Assembly (NCBI GenBank): GCA_016704485.1
Contig: JADJAA010000002.1
Coordinates: 744,001 to 808,000 of the forward strand
DNA from: Flavobacteriales bacterium
GTDB lineage: Bacteria; Bacteroidota; Bacteroidia; Flavobacteriales_F; PHOS-HE28
Reading direction: 5' to 3'
Length of the DNA stretch: 64,000 bases
Shown one piece after another: positions 16,332-25,384 of the stretch (position 1 is its first letter; each line of letters starts with the position of its first letter). The translations under genes and the position numbers were made by a program. The notes below the pieces were generated by a model, which saw only the letters and a list, made by a program, of their open reading frames with translations, was not told the origin of the DNA and did not search any database.

Positions 16332-19023
16332 GATGAATGGTGGTTCAGGTGCTTATTTCCAGATCTTCAATAAAGCCGGAACATCATTGGGAGCTCGGGT
16401 CTATTACGACAATTTCTTCAGCACGGCTGGCGGTCTTGGAGACCCGGTAGTACTGTATGATCAGCTAGCGGATAGATGGTTGATGAGCGAATTCGGTGCC
16501 AGTGGGAACCACCTCTATGTTGCGATCTCGACAACGCCGGATCCTACAGGTACGTGGTATTCATACGATTTTACTACTCCCAGTTTTCCGGACTATCCGA
16601 AGTATAGCGTGTGGAATGGTATGTATATGATCACTACCAATGAGAGTAGCTGTGCGCTGTATGCTTTGGATCGCACTAAAATGTTGGTCGGCGATGGAAC
16701 AGCAACCTCCCAACGATTTACTACAGCAGACTATGCCACGATCAGCTTTCAAGCCACCACACCGGTCACATTCGACGGTACCACACCGCCTCCTGCCGGA
16801 GCGCCTGCCATGTTAATGCGCATGGCCGACGATGGCTGGTCAGGTGTTAGCACTGATCGTCTTGAGATCTGGACCTTGACTGTTGATTTCACTACACCTG
16901 CGAATTCAGTATTGTCGAACCCGACCTATCTGAACGTTTCAGACTTCGATACGGAGCTCTGTGGGTTTACATCATTTTCATGCATAGACCAACCGGGTTC
17001 CAATACGAACCTGGATCCCTTGCGCGAAGTGATCATGAACCGTGCACAGTATCGCAATTTCGGTACCCACGAATCCATTGTATGCAACCATGTAACCGAT
17101 GTGAACGGGAACGATCGTGCAGGAATACGTTGGTATGAATTGAGACGGGTCGGTGGCCCCACCCAGCCATGGACCGTGTATCAAGAAGGTACTTATGCTC
17201 CGGGAACCGATAGCCGCTGGATGGCCGCCATCAGCATGAATAGTTTGGGTGACATTGGACTCGCTTACAGCGTTTCCAGTTCCACCACCTATCCATCGTT
17301 ACGTTATACAGGCCGAAATGCAAGTGATCCTCTTGGCCAAATGACACTTGCTGAAACCAGCATTATTGCTGGTACCAGCCCGAATTCATCCAATCGTTGG
17401 GGAGACTATTTCTCACTTGATACTGATCCAGCCAACGGATCCTTTTGGGGCACGGGTTGCTATAACACGTCAACCGCTTGGGGCACACGCATTTATCGTT
17501 TCTCCATACCAACCTCGCTCTGTACACCAGCTACCGCAACTGCAACTCCCAGTTGTGTGAGCACGACCCAGTTCGAAGTGAATGTGAACCTCACGGCATT
17601 AGGTGATGCAAACTCAGTGAACATTCAAATTGATAGCGATGGTGCTGGAGGAAATGCTCCTGTGACCGTGGCAACGACCAGTTCTTCGGGAACCTTCGGA
17701 CCATACGGGCCATATGCGAGTGGATCTCCGGTGATCGTTTATGTGCGCCACGATCAATATTCGGAATGCGACATTACACTAAGTAATGTGGTAGGTGAGT
17801 GCAATTCTCCAGGAGCAGGATGTCAATTCAACAGCACTGCTACTACAGCCATTGTGGATAACACCACGGTAACGAATACGATCGTGGTACCATCTCACGG
17901 TGGAGCCACTATTGCCGACCTTAATGTATACGTGAACCTGTCACACACCTATACCGGCGATCTTCGACTTACGCTGGCATCACCAACCGGTACGACCGTT
18001 GGTCTTATTGCAAATGCAAAATGTGGCAATAACGACAACATGACCGTTGAATTCGATGATACCGGTGCAAATGGGGCAGTGGGAGTTACATGCCCAATGA
18101 CAGCGCTGTTCGTAATACCGGAAAATGCATTGAGCGCATTCAATGGCGAAGTGATACAAGGGAACTGGACTTTGAGCATTCAGGATGTGGCAACGCAGGA
18201 TCAAGGAACATTGAATAGCTGGTGTTTGATCCCCACCTTGAATAGTGCATCCGGCGTTCAATTGGCGATCAACATGTTCTTGGAAGGGCCTTATGATTCA
18301 GGTTCTGGCTTTATGAATGATGACATTCGTGCTGCTGGTCTACTGCCTTTGGTACAACCCTATTCTGGCTACCCGTTCATTGGAGGCGGAGGTGAAACAA
18401 TTGCACCAGCGGTCAGAAATGTTACAGGTCCCGATGCGATAGTTGATTGGGTCGTGATCGAACTTCGTAGCGCTGGGAATAGCAGCACTGTAGTTGCCAG
18501 CAGAGCAGCACTTGTGCAGCGTGATGGCGATGTGGTGGACCTGAATGGCACTTCAGACATTACAATGAACGTTGCTACAGGAAGCTATTTCGTTGCGGTA
18601 CGACATCGTAATCACTTAGGCGTAATGGCCACACCGGCTATTGCTTTGTCCAGTTCGGCTGCGACCATTGACTTTACTAATTCAGCAACTGGTGTATATG
18701 GCACCGAAGCACGAAAGAGCGTAGGTGGCAAAGTGGTTCTTTGGGCCGGCGACGTGACATTCAATGGTGTATTGCAATACACGAATACCGGAAATGATCG
18801 CGATAGGATCCTCCTGGAGATCGGAGGAGCGGTACCGACGAACACGGTGGCCGGATACGCACCCGAGGATGTGAACATGAACGGTGAAGTGCGCTATACC
18901 GGTACGAACAACGACCGTGACATCATTCTTCAGAACATTGGTGGAATTGTTCCCACGAACACTAGAATTGAACAGCTGCCATAGTGCGTAGATAACGACT
19001 CTTCGTTGAGTATGACCAAGTTT

Positions 19024-19052
19024 GCAGGGGCTCCGATAGAGCCCCTGCTTTC
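19024..19052 (+). terminator. Hairpin terminator after the interrupted secreted-protein gene
   Basis: Perfect 9-bp stem GCAGGGGCT / AGCCCCTGC with a 7-base loop, followed by a short TTTC. It lies 40 bases after the stop at 18984. The U-tract is short, so strength is uncertain. Confidence 0.65.
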
Positions 19053-19130
19053 GTTCATCCTTATTCGTTTTATCCTTCCGGAATGTGAAATGGTATTAGG
19101 ATCCAAGAGAACCACGAACTTCGCATCCAC

Positions 19131-19679
19131 ATGAAATTCGTTTACCGCTTCTTCTTTCAAACGGTTTTCGGTTGGAGGATCCAGGATGACCGCCCTGCGG
19201 AGCTGCCGAGCTACATTGTGGTAGTAGCGCCACACACGAGTAATTGGGATTTTTGGGTGGGCGTTTGTGTTCGGAGTTTGGCCAATATGAAAGATGTAAA
19301 ATTCCTGGCCAAGGCATCACTCTTTAAGCCACCTTTAGGTTGGTTCTTCAGAGCCATGGGTGGTTATCCGGTCAATCGTTCGAAAAGCGCATATCTGGTG
19401 GAAAGTATTGTAGCGATGTTCAAAAGTGGTGAGCTAACGAAGATCACCATTACCCCGGAAGGCACGCGCAAATACCAACCTGATTGGAAAACGGGGTTCC
19501 ATCGTATTGCAACAATGGCTAACGTGCCAATTGTTCTGTGCACGTTCGATTATGCACAGAAATTAGCGATCCTTAGCGAACCATTCCCGTTGACGGATGA
19601 TGTATCGGGTGATATAGAACGCATGAAAGACTGGTTCCGTCCGCATAAAGGCAAGAATCCGGAGAATGGGGTCAGGTGA
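19131..19679 (+). CDS. 1-acyl-sn-glycerol-3-phosphate acyltransferase (PlsC family)
   Basis: This 182-residue acyltransferase probably transfers a fatty acyl chain in phospholipid or lipid A-like synthesis at the inner membrane. The catalytic HX4D motif is HTSNWD near residue 43. Block II is GWFFRAMGGYPVNRSKS near 80, and block III is the EGTR motif in ITPEGTRKYQPDWKTGF near 115. NVPIVLCTFDY follows, matching block IV. It is shorter than E. coli PlsC and lacks an N-terminal membrane helix, as in the compact Bacteroidota subgroup. Confidence 0.9.
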   Translation: MKFVYRFFFQTVFGWRIQDDRPAELPSYIVVVAPHTSNWDFWVGVCVRSLANMKDVKFLAKASLFKPPLGWFFRAMGGYPVNRSKSAYLVESIVAMFKSGELTKITITPEGTRKYQPDWKTGFHRIATMANVPIVLCTFDYAQKLAILSEPFPLTDDVSGDIERMKDWFRPHKGKNPENGVR

Positions 19680-19736
19680 TCCCGGATCGAATGGTACGAA
19701 CATTGCTTATGCCGCTACAACCTAGTTTGCCTTGCC

Positions 19737-20261
19737 ATGTATAAACATCTTCTCATAGCTACTCTGCTGATCTCGTCTCATCACCTTGTAGCGCAGAATT
19801 TTCCGGCCCTGACGGGCGAAACAGCAGATGGCGTCACCATCATACTCCCAAAGTCGGATGCGAAACCATATACCATCATAGGATTGGCTTACAGCCAAAA
19901 AGCATCACCGGTAATGGAAGGTTGGTACGAACCGGCCTACATGCGGTTCATTGCGAAATACGGGCTTATGGCGGGTGCCTACGATGCCGATATCTACTTC
20001 GTACCGCTTTTCGTAGGTGCGAATAAGTCAGCGTATGAAGCTGTGATGAAGAACTTCCGCGAGAACGCGGATCCGGAGATCGTGGATCACGTGCTCTTTT
20101 CCAAAGCTGAGATCGAACCATTGAGCGCAGCTCTTGATCTTAAGGACAAGGGAATTCCATACTTCTTCGTTTTGGATGCAACCGGCAAGATCATTCATCG
20201 CACCCAAGGCGAATTCACTGAGGATAAGCTGGAAGCAATGGAGGACGTAATGCTGGAATAA
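19737..20261 (+). CDS. Secreted thioredoxin-fold protein without CXXC motif
   Basis: This 174-residue protein begins with a signal peptide (LLIATLLISSHHLVAQ). The body follows the thioredoxin-like pattern FPALTGETADGVTIILPKSD, then YTIIGLAYSQKASPVMEGWYEP, then GIPYFFVLDATGKIIHRTQGEF. The position where TlpA-type proteins carry CXXC reads AYSQKASP, so a redox role is unlikely. Similarity is closest to the AhpC/TSA-ATP10-like group in shape only. It stands between the acyltransferase and a cyclophilin gene on the same strand. Confidence 0.7.
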   Translation: MYKHLLIATLLISSHHLVAQNFPALTGETADGVTIILPKSDAKPYTIIGLAYSQKASPVMEGWYEPAYMRFIAKYGLMAGAYDADIYFVPLFVGANKSAYEAVMKNFRENADPEIVDHVLFSKAEIEPLSAALDLKDKGIPYFFVLDATGKIIHRTQGEFTEDKLEAMEDVMLE

Positions 20262-20339
20262 GCCTAAACGCTGCATCTAAAAACTATGATCCAATGAGAA
20301 CGGATCACAACCTTACATTTACACCCCGAAAATAACCCA

Positions 20340-21023
20340 ATGACCATGCTTTCGACCATTGCAATTTCAGCCCTGATGGGCCTTTCATTAACATCATGCG
20401 GTACCGCTTCAAAGGAGGACGGTAATACCCTTGTTGCAACACAAACCGAACTAAACCAAGATAAACCCGTGGAAAATTCAGAAGGGCTATTCGCCAACAT
20501 CAAGACCAATAAGGGTCTCATCGTGATCAAGCTGGAATTCGAGAAGGCACCCATGACGGTGGCTAATTTCGTAGGTCTGGCAGAAGGAAAAGTGAAGAAC
20601 ACCGCAAAAGGAGAAGGCGTTCCATACTACGATGGTTTGAAATTCCACCGCGTGATCCCTGATTTCATGATCCAAGGTGGAGATCCGAATGGTACGGGAT
20701 CTGGTGGCCCTGGCTATGCTTTTGCAGATGAGATCCACCCGGACCTTAAGCATTCACGCGGCGGTACATTAAGCATGGCCAATGCTGGTCCAGCAACGAA
20801 CGGCAGTCAATTCTTCATCACACACAAGGCAACGGATTGGTTGGATGGCAAGCACACCGTGTTCGGTTATGTGACTGAAGGAATGGATGTAGTGAACACC
20901 ATTGCTGGAAACGATGTGATCGAGACAATTACCATCGTTCGTAAGGGCAAAGCTGCGGAAGCATTTGATGTAATGGCTGTTCTGGCCGCAAACAAGGACA
21001 AGTTCGGCCCGAGCCGTCGCTAG
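20340..21023 (+). CDS. Cyclophilin-type peptidyl-prolyl isomerase, lipoprotein
   Basis: This 227-residue prolyl isomerase assists folding of envelope proteins. A lipoprotein signal ends in the lipobox LTSC near residue 20. The cyclophilin domain spans about 55-205: FHRVIPDFMIQGGDPNGTG carries the catalytic arginine and the FMIQGGD core. GTLSMANAGPATNGSQFFIT and WLDGKHTVFGYVTEGMDVV then follow. All key residues are present. It probably acts in the periplasm, anchored by its lipid. Confidence 0.93.
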   Translation: MTMLSTIAISALMGLSLTSCGTASKEDGNTLVATQTELNQDKPVENSEGLFANIKTNKGLIVIKLEFEKAPMTVANFVGLAEGKVKNTAKGEGVPYYDGLKFHRVIPDFMIQGGDPNGTGSGGPGYAFADEIHPDLKHSRGGTLSMANAGPATNGSQFFITHKATDWLDGKHTVFGYVTEGMDVVNTIAGNDVIETITIVRKGKAAEAFDVMAVLAANKDKFGPSRR

Positions 21024-21042
21024 TTCGAGGCTTCTTAAATTG

Positions 21043-21080
21043 AAAAGCGGCAGGTCATCGAAAGATGGTCTGCCGCTTTT
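21043..21080. terminator. Bidirectional terminator between cyclophilin and DEAD-box genes
   Basis: An 11-bp stem AAAAGCGGCAG / CTGCCGCTTTT encloses an inner CATC-GAAA-GATG hairpin. It sits between two convergent genes, and its A/T ends supply a U-tract in both directions. Confidence 0.85.
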
Positions 21081-21116
21081 GGTTTGTACCAAGAACCAAG
21101 AGATGTTCATATCCGA

Positions 21117-22358
21117 CTATCGTCGTCTATTGCCACCACCACCGCTACGGCCTTTACCACGGCCGCCTCCATTACCACCGCGATCACTGGCAACGCGCGC
21201 TTTGGGGTCATAAGCTGGACCTCTAGCAATTCCTTCCGGGATGGGCATTTTGGCAACTTCATAGCCGATCAAGCTTTCGATCCGGCCGAATTCGCGCATT
21301 TGCTTTTCATTCACGAATGTAATGGCCTGCCCCTTTTTTGAAGCACGCGCAGTACGACCTACGCGATGCACGTAATCCTCTGGATCACGGGGTACATCGT
21401 AATTGATCACCATATCAATGTCATCAATGTCGATACCGCGACTGACCACATCGGTTGCGACCAGGATCCTCAGTTTCCTATTGCGAAAATCGAGCATGAC
21501 GGATTCGCGTTCCTCTTGACCGAGATCGCTATGCATTTCTGCAGCGTTGAATCCTTTTTTCTTCAAATGCCGAGCAAGGTTGCGTACTTCGACCTTGCGG
21601 CCTGCGAACACCACAATGGTCGTGCCTTCACTGGTATTCAATACGTGTTCCAGGATCTGCGCTTTCTGCATATCGAAGATCACATACGCCTCTTGTTTTA
21701 CGCCTTCTGCGGGTTTGCTCAAGGAGATCGATATCTCTACCGGATCATGTAACACCTGTTTGCTCAACTCACGGATCGCCGGCGCCATGGTAGCGCTGAA
21801 CATAAGTGTTTGCCGATCCTTGGGTATGAAGGTGATGATCTTCCGGATATCATCCACGAAACCCATATCCATCATTCGGTCAGCCTCATCCATGATCAGG
21901 AACTCCAGTCCTTTCAAAGGCACATACCCCAAATTCAAATGGCTTAGGAGCTTGCCGGGTGTTGCAACTACGACCTCAACGCCGCTGGTCAATGCAAGTT
22001 TCTGCTGATCGAAGGTAGACCCATCACTACCACCGTATACAGGTACGGAGGTTATCGGTGTGAAATAAGCAATGGCCTGTAACTGCTGATCGATCTGCAA
22101 CGCCAGCTCTCGGGTTGGCACTACGATAAGTCCGCGGATGGAACCTTCCTCCTTAGGCTTGTACCCCGTGATCACGTCAATTATTGGCAAAAGGAACGCA
22201 GCTGTTTTACCGGTCCCTGTCTGCGCGCAAGCGATAAGGTCGCGCCCTTCCAAGACCGCTGGTATGGCCTGCTCCTGAATGGGAGTAGGCTTCCTAATGT
22301 TCATATGATCGAGGCCGTTGACCAGGTCCTCACTAATGCCGAGTTTTCGAAAATCCAT
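21117..22358 (-). CDS. DEAD-box ATP-dependent RNA helicase (RhlE-like)
   Basis: This 413-residue helicase carries all DEAD-box motifs in order: Q motif with PTPIQEQAIP, motif I AQTGTGKTAAF, PTRELALQ, TPGKLL, DEAD (IMDEADRMMDMGF), SAT, then VVFAGRKVEV, TDVVSRGIDI and HRVGRTARA. The C-terminal tail is glycine- and arginine-rich (GGNGGGRGKGRSGGGG), an RNA-binding extension. It probably unwinds structured RNA in ribosome assembly or cold adaptation. It is a single gene, divergent from cutC. Confidence 0.93.
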   Translation of the reverse strand: MDFRKLGISEDLVNGLDHMNIRKPTPIQEQAIPAVLEGRDLIACAQTGTGKTAAFLLPIIDVITGYKPKEEGSIRGLIVVPTRELALQIDQQLQAIAYFTPITSVPVYGGSDGSTFDQQKLALTSGVEVVVATPGKLLSHLNLGYVPLKGLEFLIMDEADRMMDMGFVDDIRKIITFIPKDRQTLMFSATMAPAIRELSKQVLHDPVEISISLSKPAEGVKQEAYVIFDMQKAQILEHVLNTSEGTTIVVFAGRKVEVRNLARHLKKKGFNAAEMHSDLGQEERESVMLDFRNRKLRILVATDVVSRGIDIDDIDMVINYDVPRDPEDYVHRVGRTARASKKGQAITFVNEKQMREFGRIESLIGYEVAKMPIPEGIARGPAYDPKARVASDRGGNGGGRGKGRSGGGGNRRR

Positions 22359-22533
22359 GGGTATGCCGCAAAAAGGGGAAATTGAATTAGGCGGCTAATA
22401 AAGGCGCGAAGATACGCGGAGCAGTCCTAGGATATGGCTAGGCTTATGGTGTAGAGGTGAACTGGAGGCAAGCATCTCATTCTTGAACCGATCCATGAAC
22501 CAACGATTGCATGATCGGCCTAAGTTTGGGGCC

Positions 22534-23271
22534 ATGGCCGTGAAGGTGGAAATTTGTGCAACGAGCTATGCCGAAGCAAAGGCTGCGGCGGAATTGGGAT
22601 GCGATAGTGTGGAGTTATGCTCTTGGCTCGCCTGTGGTGGCTTGACCCCGAGCTCCGGTTTTGTCGACACTGTCAGGAGCACCTTGGATATAGCCGTGCG
22701 GATATTGGTCCGACCAAGCCCTGAAGGATTCGTACTAGCGCCACCCGAAGCAAATACGCTGCTCGTGGACTGCGAGGTTTTCGGCGGTGGAGCATTGGAT
22801 CTTGTAACTGGCGCGCTGACCGCCGAAGGGCTCATGGACATTCAACTTATGCAAGCAGTACAGCGAACTGCACCTGAAAGCCGGATCACCTTTCATCGTG
22901 CCATTGATCGTGCTCGCGACCCGGTAAGACTTGGTGAACAATGTGTGGAACTGGGGATACACCGCATACTTACATCGGGCGGTTCATTTCGTGCAATGGA
23001 TGGGGTCGATGTGATCAAAGCCATCATGAATGCGACGAATGGGAACTGTGAAATTGCCTTGGCAGCCGGGATCAACGGCCAGAATGTGGTCGAATTAGTA
23101 GAGCGGACAGGTGCTCAAGAAGTTCATTTTTCAGCGCAGCGAAAGGTTGCTTTTCGATCCGAAGGAGTTGCATTATCAAGTCTTGGCGGCGGAGATCAAT
23201 TCGGAATAGATCCAGACATAGCCAAGATCGAAGGTGTGCTGAATACCTTAGTAAAAGCGGGATTGCGATGA
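22534..23271 (+). CDS. cutC: CutC family protein (copper homeostasis protein CutC homologue)
   Basis: This 245-residue TIM-barrel protein, from ATG 22534, starts AVKVEICATSYAEAKAAAE. An upstream open extension of 17 codons is unlike the family. Conserved CutC blocks are GCDSVELCSWLACGGLTPS, ILVRPSPEGFV, ITFHRAIDRARD and RILTSGGSF. The name reflects an old link to copper tolerance in E. coli, and the biochemical activity is unsettled. The stop overlaps the start of a GH2 beta-mannosidase by 4 bases, so this copy is translated together with a glycan-degrading enzyme, not with copper genes. Confidence 0.9.
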   Translation: MAVKVEICATSYAEAKAAAELGCDSVELCSWLACGGLTPSSGFVDTVRSTLDIAVRILVRPSPEGFVLAPPEANTLLVDCEVFGGGALDLVTGALTAEGLMDIQLMQAVQRTAPESRITFHRAIDRARDPVRLGEQCVELGIHRILTSGGSFRAMDGVDVIKAIMNATNGNCEIALAAGINGQNVVELVERTGAQEVHFSAQRKVAFRSEGVALSSLGGGDQFGIDPDIAKIEGVLNTLVKAGLR

Positions 23272-25244
23272 AGTGGTTGGCGTTGGTTTTCGGTTGTTGG
23301 ATGACCGTCGCACAAGCCCGTGCACAGGAAGTACACATCCCCTTGCATGATGGTTGGAGCTTTTGCCAAGTAGGGAAGGAGCAATGGTATCCTGCTGAAG
23401 TGCCGGGTGTGGTCCATACCGATCTGCTACGCAATGGTTTGATACCCGATCCGTATCTAGGCAATAACATGGATAGCGTGCAATGGATCGAGAACGAAGC
23501 GTGGATCTATAAACGCACCATCATCGCTACCGACACTCTGCTAAAACACGGCCATCTCGATCTGGTATTCAAAGGCTTGGACACTTTCGCGGAGGTCTAC
23601 CTCAACGATACGCTAATCGGAAAGGCGGACAACATGTTCCGGACTTGGGAATGGGATGTAAAAGCCCTTCTCAAGCCCGGCGACAATGAATTGAAAGTGA
23701 TCTTCCTTAGCCCGATCAAGGAAGGAGCAAAACTGCGCGATGCGTATGGTATCCAATTGCCGCACGACAATGACCCGAGCGGCGTGAGTCCATACATCCG
23801 CAAGGCGGCGTACCAATTCGGCTGGGACTTTTGCCCGCGATTGGTGACGAGTGGGATCTGGCAGGGGGTGGAGTTGCATGGTAGCGACAAAGTGCGATTC
23901 GGTAGTGTGACCTTCCATGAGTTGGATTCCGAGATCCTAGTTTCCGTGAGCCTAATAGCCGATGGCTGCGATCGAGCAGTGCTCAAGGTTTTCTTGAACG
24001 GCAGTTTCATCACAACACGAAAATTCAAGACCTGCGACCAAGGCATACATCGGTCTGCGACAGGCTATTTCTCAGTCAATAAGGGGCCGGTCAAGCGTTG
24101 GAGGCCTGCTGGATATGGCCACCCGAACTTATACGATCTGCGGATGGAGCTTTTCATCCACGGGAAGCTGGAAACGATTTTCACTAAACGATATGGATTC
24201 CGCGATGTAACTCTCGATCAACCGGTGGACAGCTTCGGACGCGCTTTCACTATAATGGTGGATGATATCGCTGTTTTCGCTAAGGGCTGCAACCTAATTC
24301 CGCCGGACCTCATTCCGTCCGAGATCAGCGATAGTGCTTGGGTGGCACAAGTACAGCACATGCAAGGAGCCGGAATGAACATGGTGCGAGTTTGGGCAGG
24401 TGGTATTTATCCACCCGATGCATTCTATGACGCTTGCGATACCGCAGGAATCCTGGTGTGGCAGGATTTCATGTTCAGCAACATGATACCCGGAACCCGC
24501 GAGTTTCGGAAGAACGCAGAACAGGAATTAGTGGAACAGACGGACCGCTGGGGTGGCCATCCATGCGTTGCGGTCTTGTGCGGCAATAACGAACTCAATG
24601 TGGCGTGGAGGAATTGGGGCTGGCAGGAACGATATGCGCTGCGTGGTAAGGATTCGCTTAGGGTCGAGCGAGATAACTGGAGCTTCTTTCATGAGCGTCT
24701 TGTGAAAGGTTACGGCCCCGACTACACCCCAACCTCCCCACTAAGCAACTGGGGCAACGCTGAAGGTCTCACAAAAGGCGACCTCCACTACTGGGGCGTC
24801 TGGCACGGAGACAGTGCATTCTCTTCGTTCAAGAACAACGTAGGCCGTTTCGTCAGCGAATACGGGTTCCAGAGCTATCCGGATAGTGCGTTATTGGCCA
24901 ACTACATCGATCCGAAAGAACTCTACCTCGGCAGCCCAGCTGTGAACCGCCTACAACGCAGCTACAAGACGGACAAACCCATTTGGGAGGCCATTGAGCG
25001 CGAACTAGGGGAGGAGAAACCAACAACCCTCGGCGGGTTCATAGAAGCCAGCCAACGCGTGCAAGCAAAGGCATACGGTATGGCCATTGAAGCGCATATG
25101 GCAGCGCAGCCGCACTGCATGGGCACGTTGCTATGGCAGCTGAACGATTGTTGGCCCGGCCCAAGCTGGAGTATCATCGACTATGAAGGGCGTCCTAAGC
25201 CTGCATATGATGTTGTACGTGCTCTATATTTGACGGAACCTTAG
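23268..25244 (+). CDS. GH2-family beta-mannosidase, secreted
   Basis: This 658-residue glycosidase removes beta-linked mannose from glycan ends. A signal peptide (LALVFGCWMTVAQARAQ) precedes the GH2 sugar-binding domain (LDLVFKGLDTFAEVYLND, about 85-200), an Ig-like domain, and the TIM barrel from about 325. The acid/base glutamate is in VLCGNNELNVAW near residue 440, and the nucleophile is in FVSEYGFQSYP near 530. It ends shortly after the barrel (NDCWPGPSWSIIDYEG), so it lacks the extra C-terminal Ig domains of the 820-860-residue forms. It begins within the cutC stop (ATGA). Confidence 0.9.
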   Translation: MKWLALVFGCWMTVAQARAQEVHIPLHDGWSFCQVGKEQWYPAEVPGVVHTDLLRNGLIPDPYLGNNMDSVQWIENEAWIYKRTIIATDTLLKHGHLDLVFKGLDTFAEVYLNDTLIGKADNMFRTWEWDVKALLKPGDNELKVIFLSPIKEGAKLRDAYGIQLPHDNDPSGVSPYIRKAAYQFGWDFCPRLVTSGIWQGVELHGSDKVRFGSVTFHELDSEILVSVSLIADGCDRAVLKVFLNGSFITTRKFKTCDQGIHRSATGYFSVNKGPVKRWRPAGYGHPNLYDLRMELFIHGKLETIFTKRYGFRDVTLDQPVDSFGRAFTIMVDDIAVFAKGCNLIPPDLIPSEISDSAWVAQVQHMQGAGMNMVRVWAGGIYPPDAFYDACDTAGILVWQDFMFSNMIPGTREFRKNAEQELVEQTDRWGGHPCVAVLCGNNELNVAWRNWGWQERYALRGKDSLRVERDNWSFFHERLVKGYGPDYTPTSPLSNWGNAEGLTKGDLHYWGVWHGDSAFSSFKNNVGRFVSEYGFQSYPDSALLANYIDPKELYLGSPAVNRLQRSYKTDKPIWEAIERELGEEKPTTLGGFIEASQRVQAKAYGMAIEAHMAAQPHCMGTLLWQLNDCWPGPSWSIIDYEGRPKPAYDVVRALYLTEP

Positions 25245-25384
25245 CTCAACTTTTCAGCTCTCAACAGCACTGACTATTGGTATCCAAAAGAATTGATCAG
25301 AAACTGCTTCGTGCACATTAAGCGAAATTCCGATCTTACGAAACCCTATTTTTACGCCCCCACAATTCACAAACCTGTATCTGA

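Larger units (their letters stand above)
16279..18984 (+). pseudogene. 3' fragment of the interrupted secreted protein (P-domain and dockerin-like C terminus)
   Basis: The frame opens at a GTG inside the element; genuine gene sequence resumes at 16322. The fragment holds an extracellular N-terminal region (SGAYFQIFNKAGTSLG, LGDPVVLYDQLADRWL). A proprotein-convertase P-domain is at 17.8-18.24 kb (HTYTGDLRLTLASPTGT, then NGNWTLSIQD-like text). A conserved C-terminal module is rich in NDRD repeats (NTGNDRDRILLEIGG and GTNNDRDIILQNIGG), with calcium-site-like DVNMNGEV. It ends TNTRIEQLP, as in many Bacteroidota surface proteins of this group. No signal peptide remains, so export should be lost unless the element excises precisely. 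Confidence 0.88.

Noticed and set aside
23268..25244. Beta-mannosidase as a truncated pseudogene because of its 658-residue length
   Set aside because: Both catalytic glutamates and the full barrel are present and the stop follows a natural end; short forms lacking the C-terminal Ig domains are plausible.
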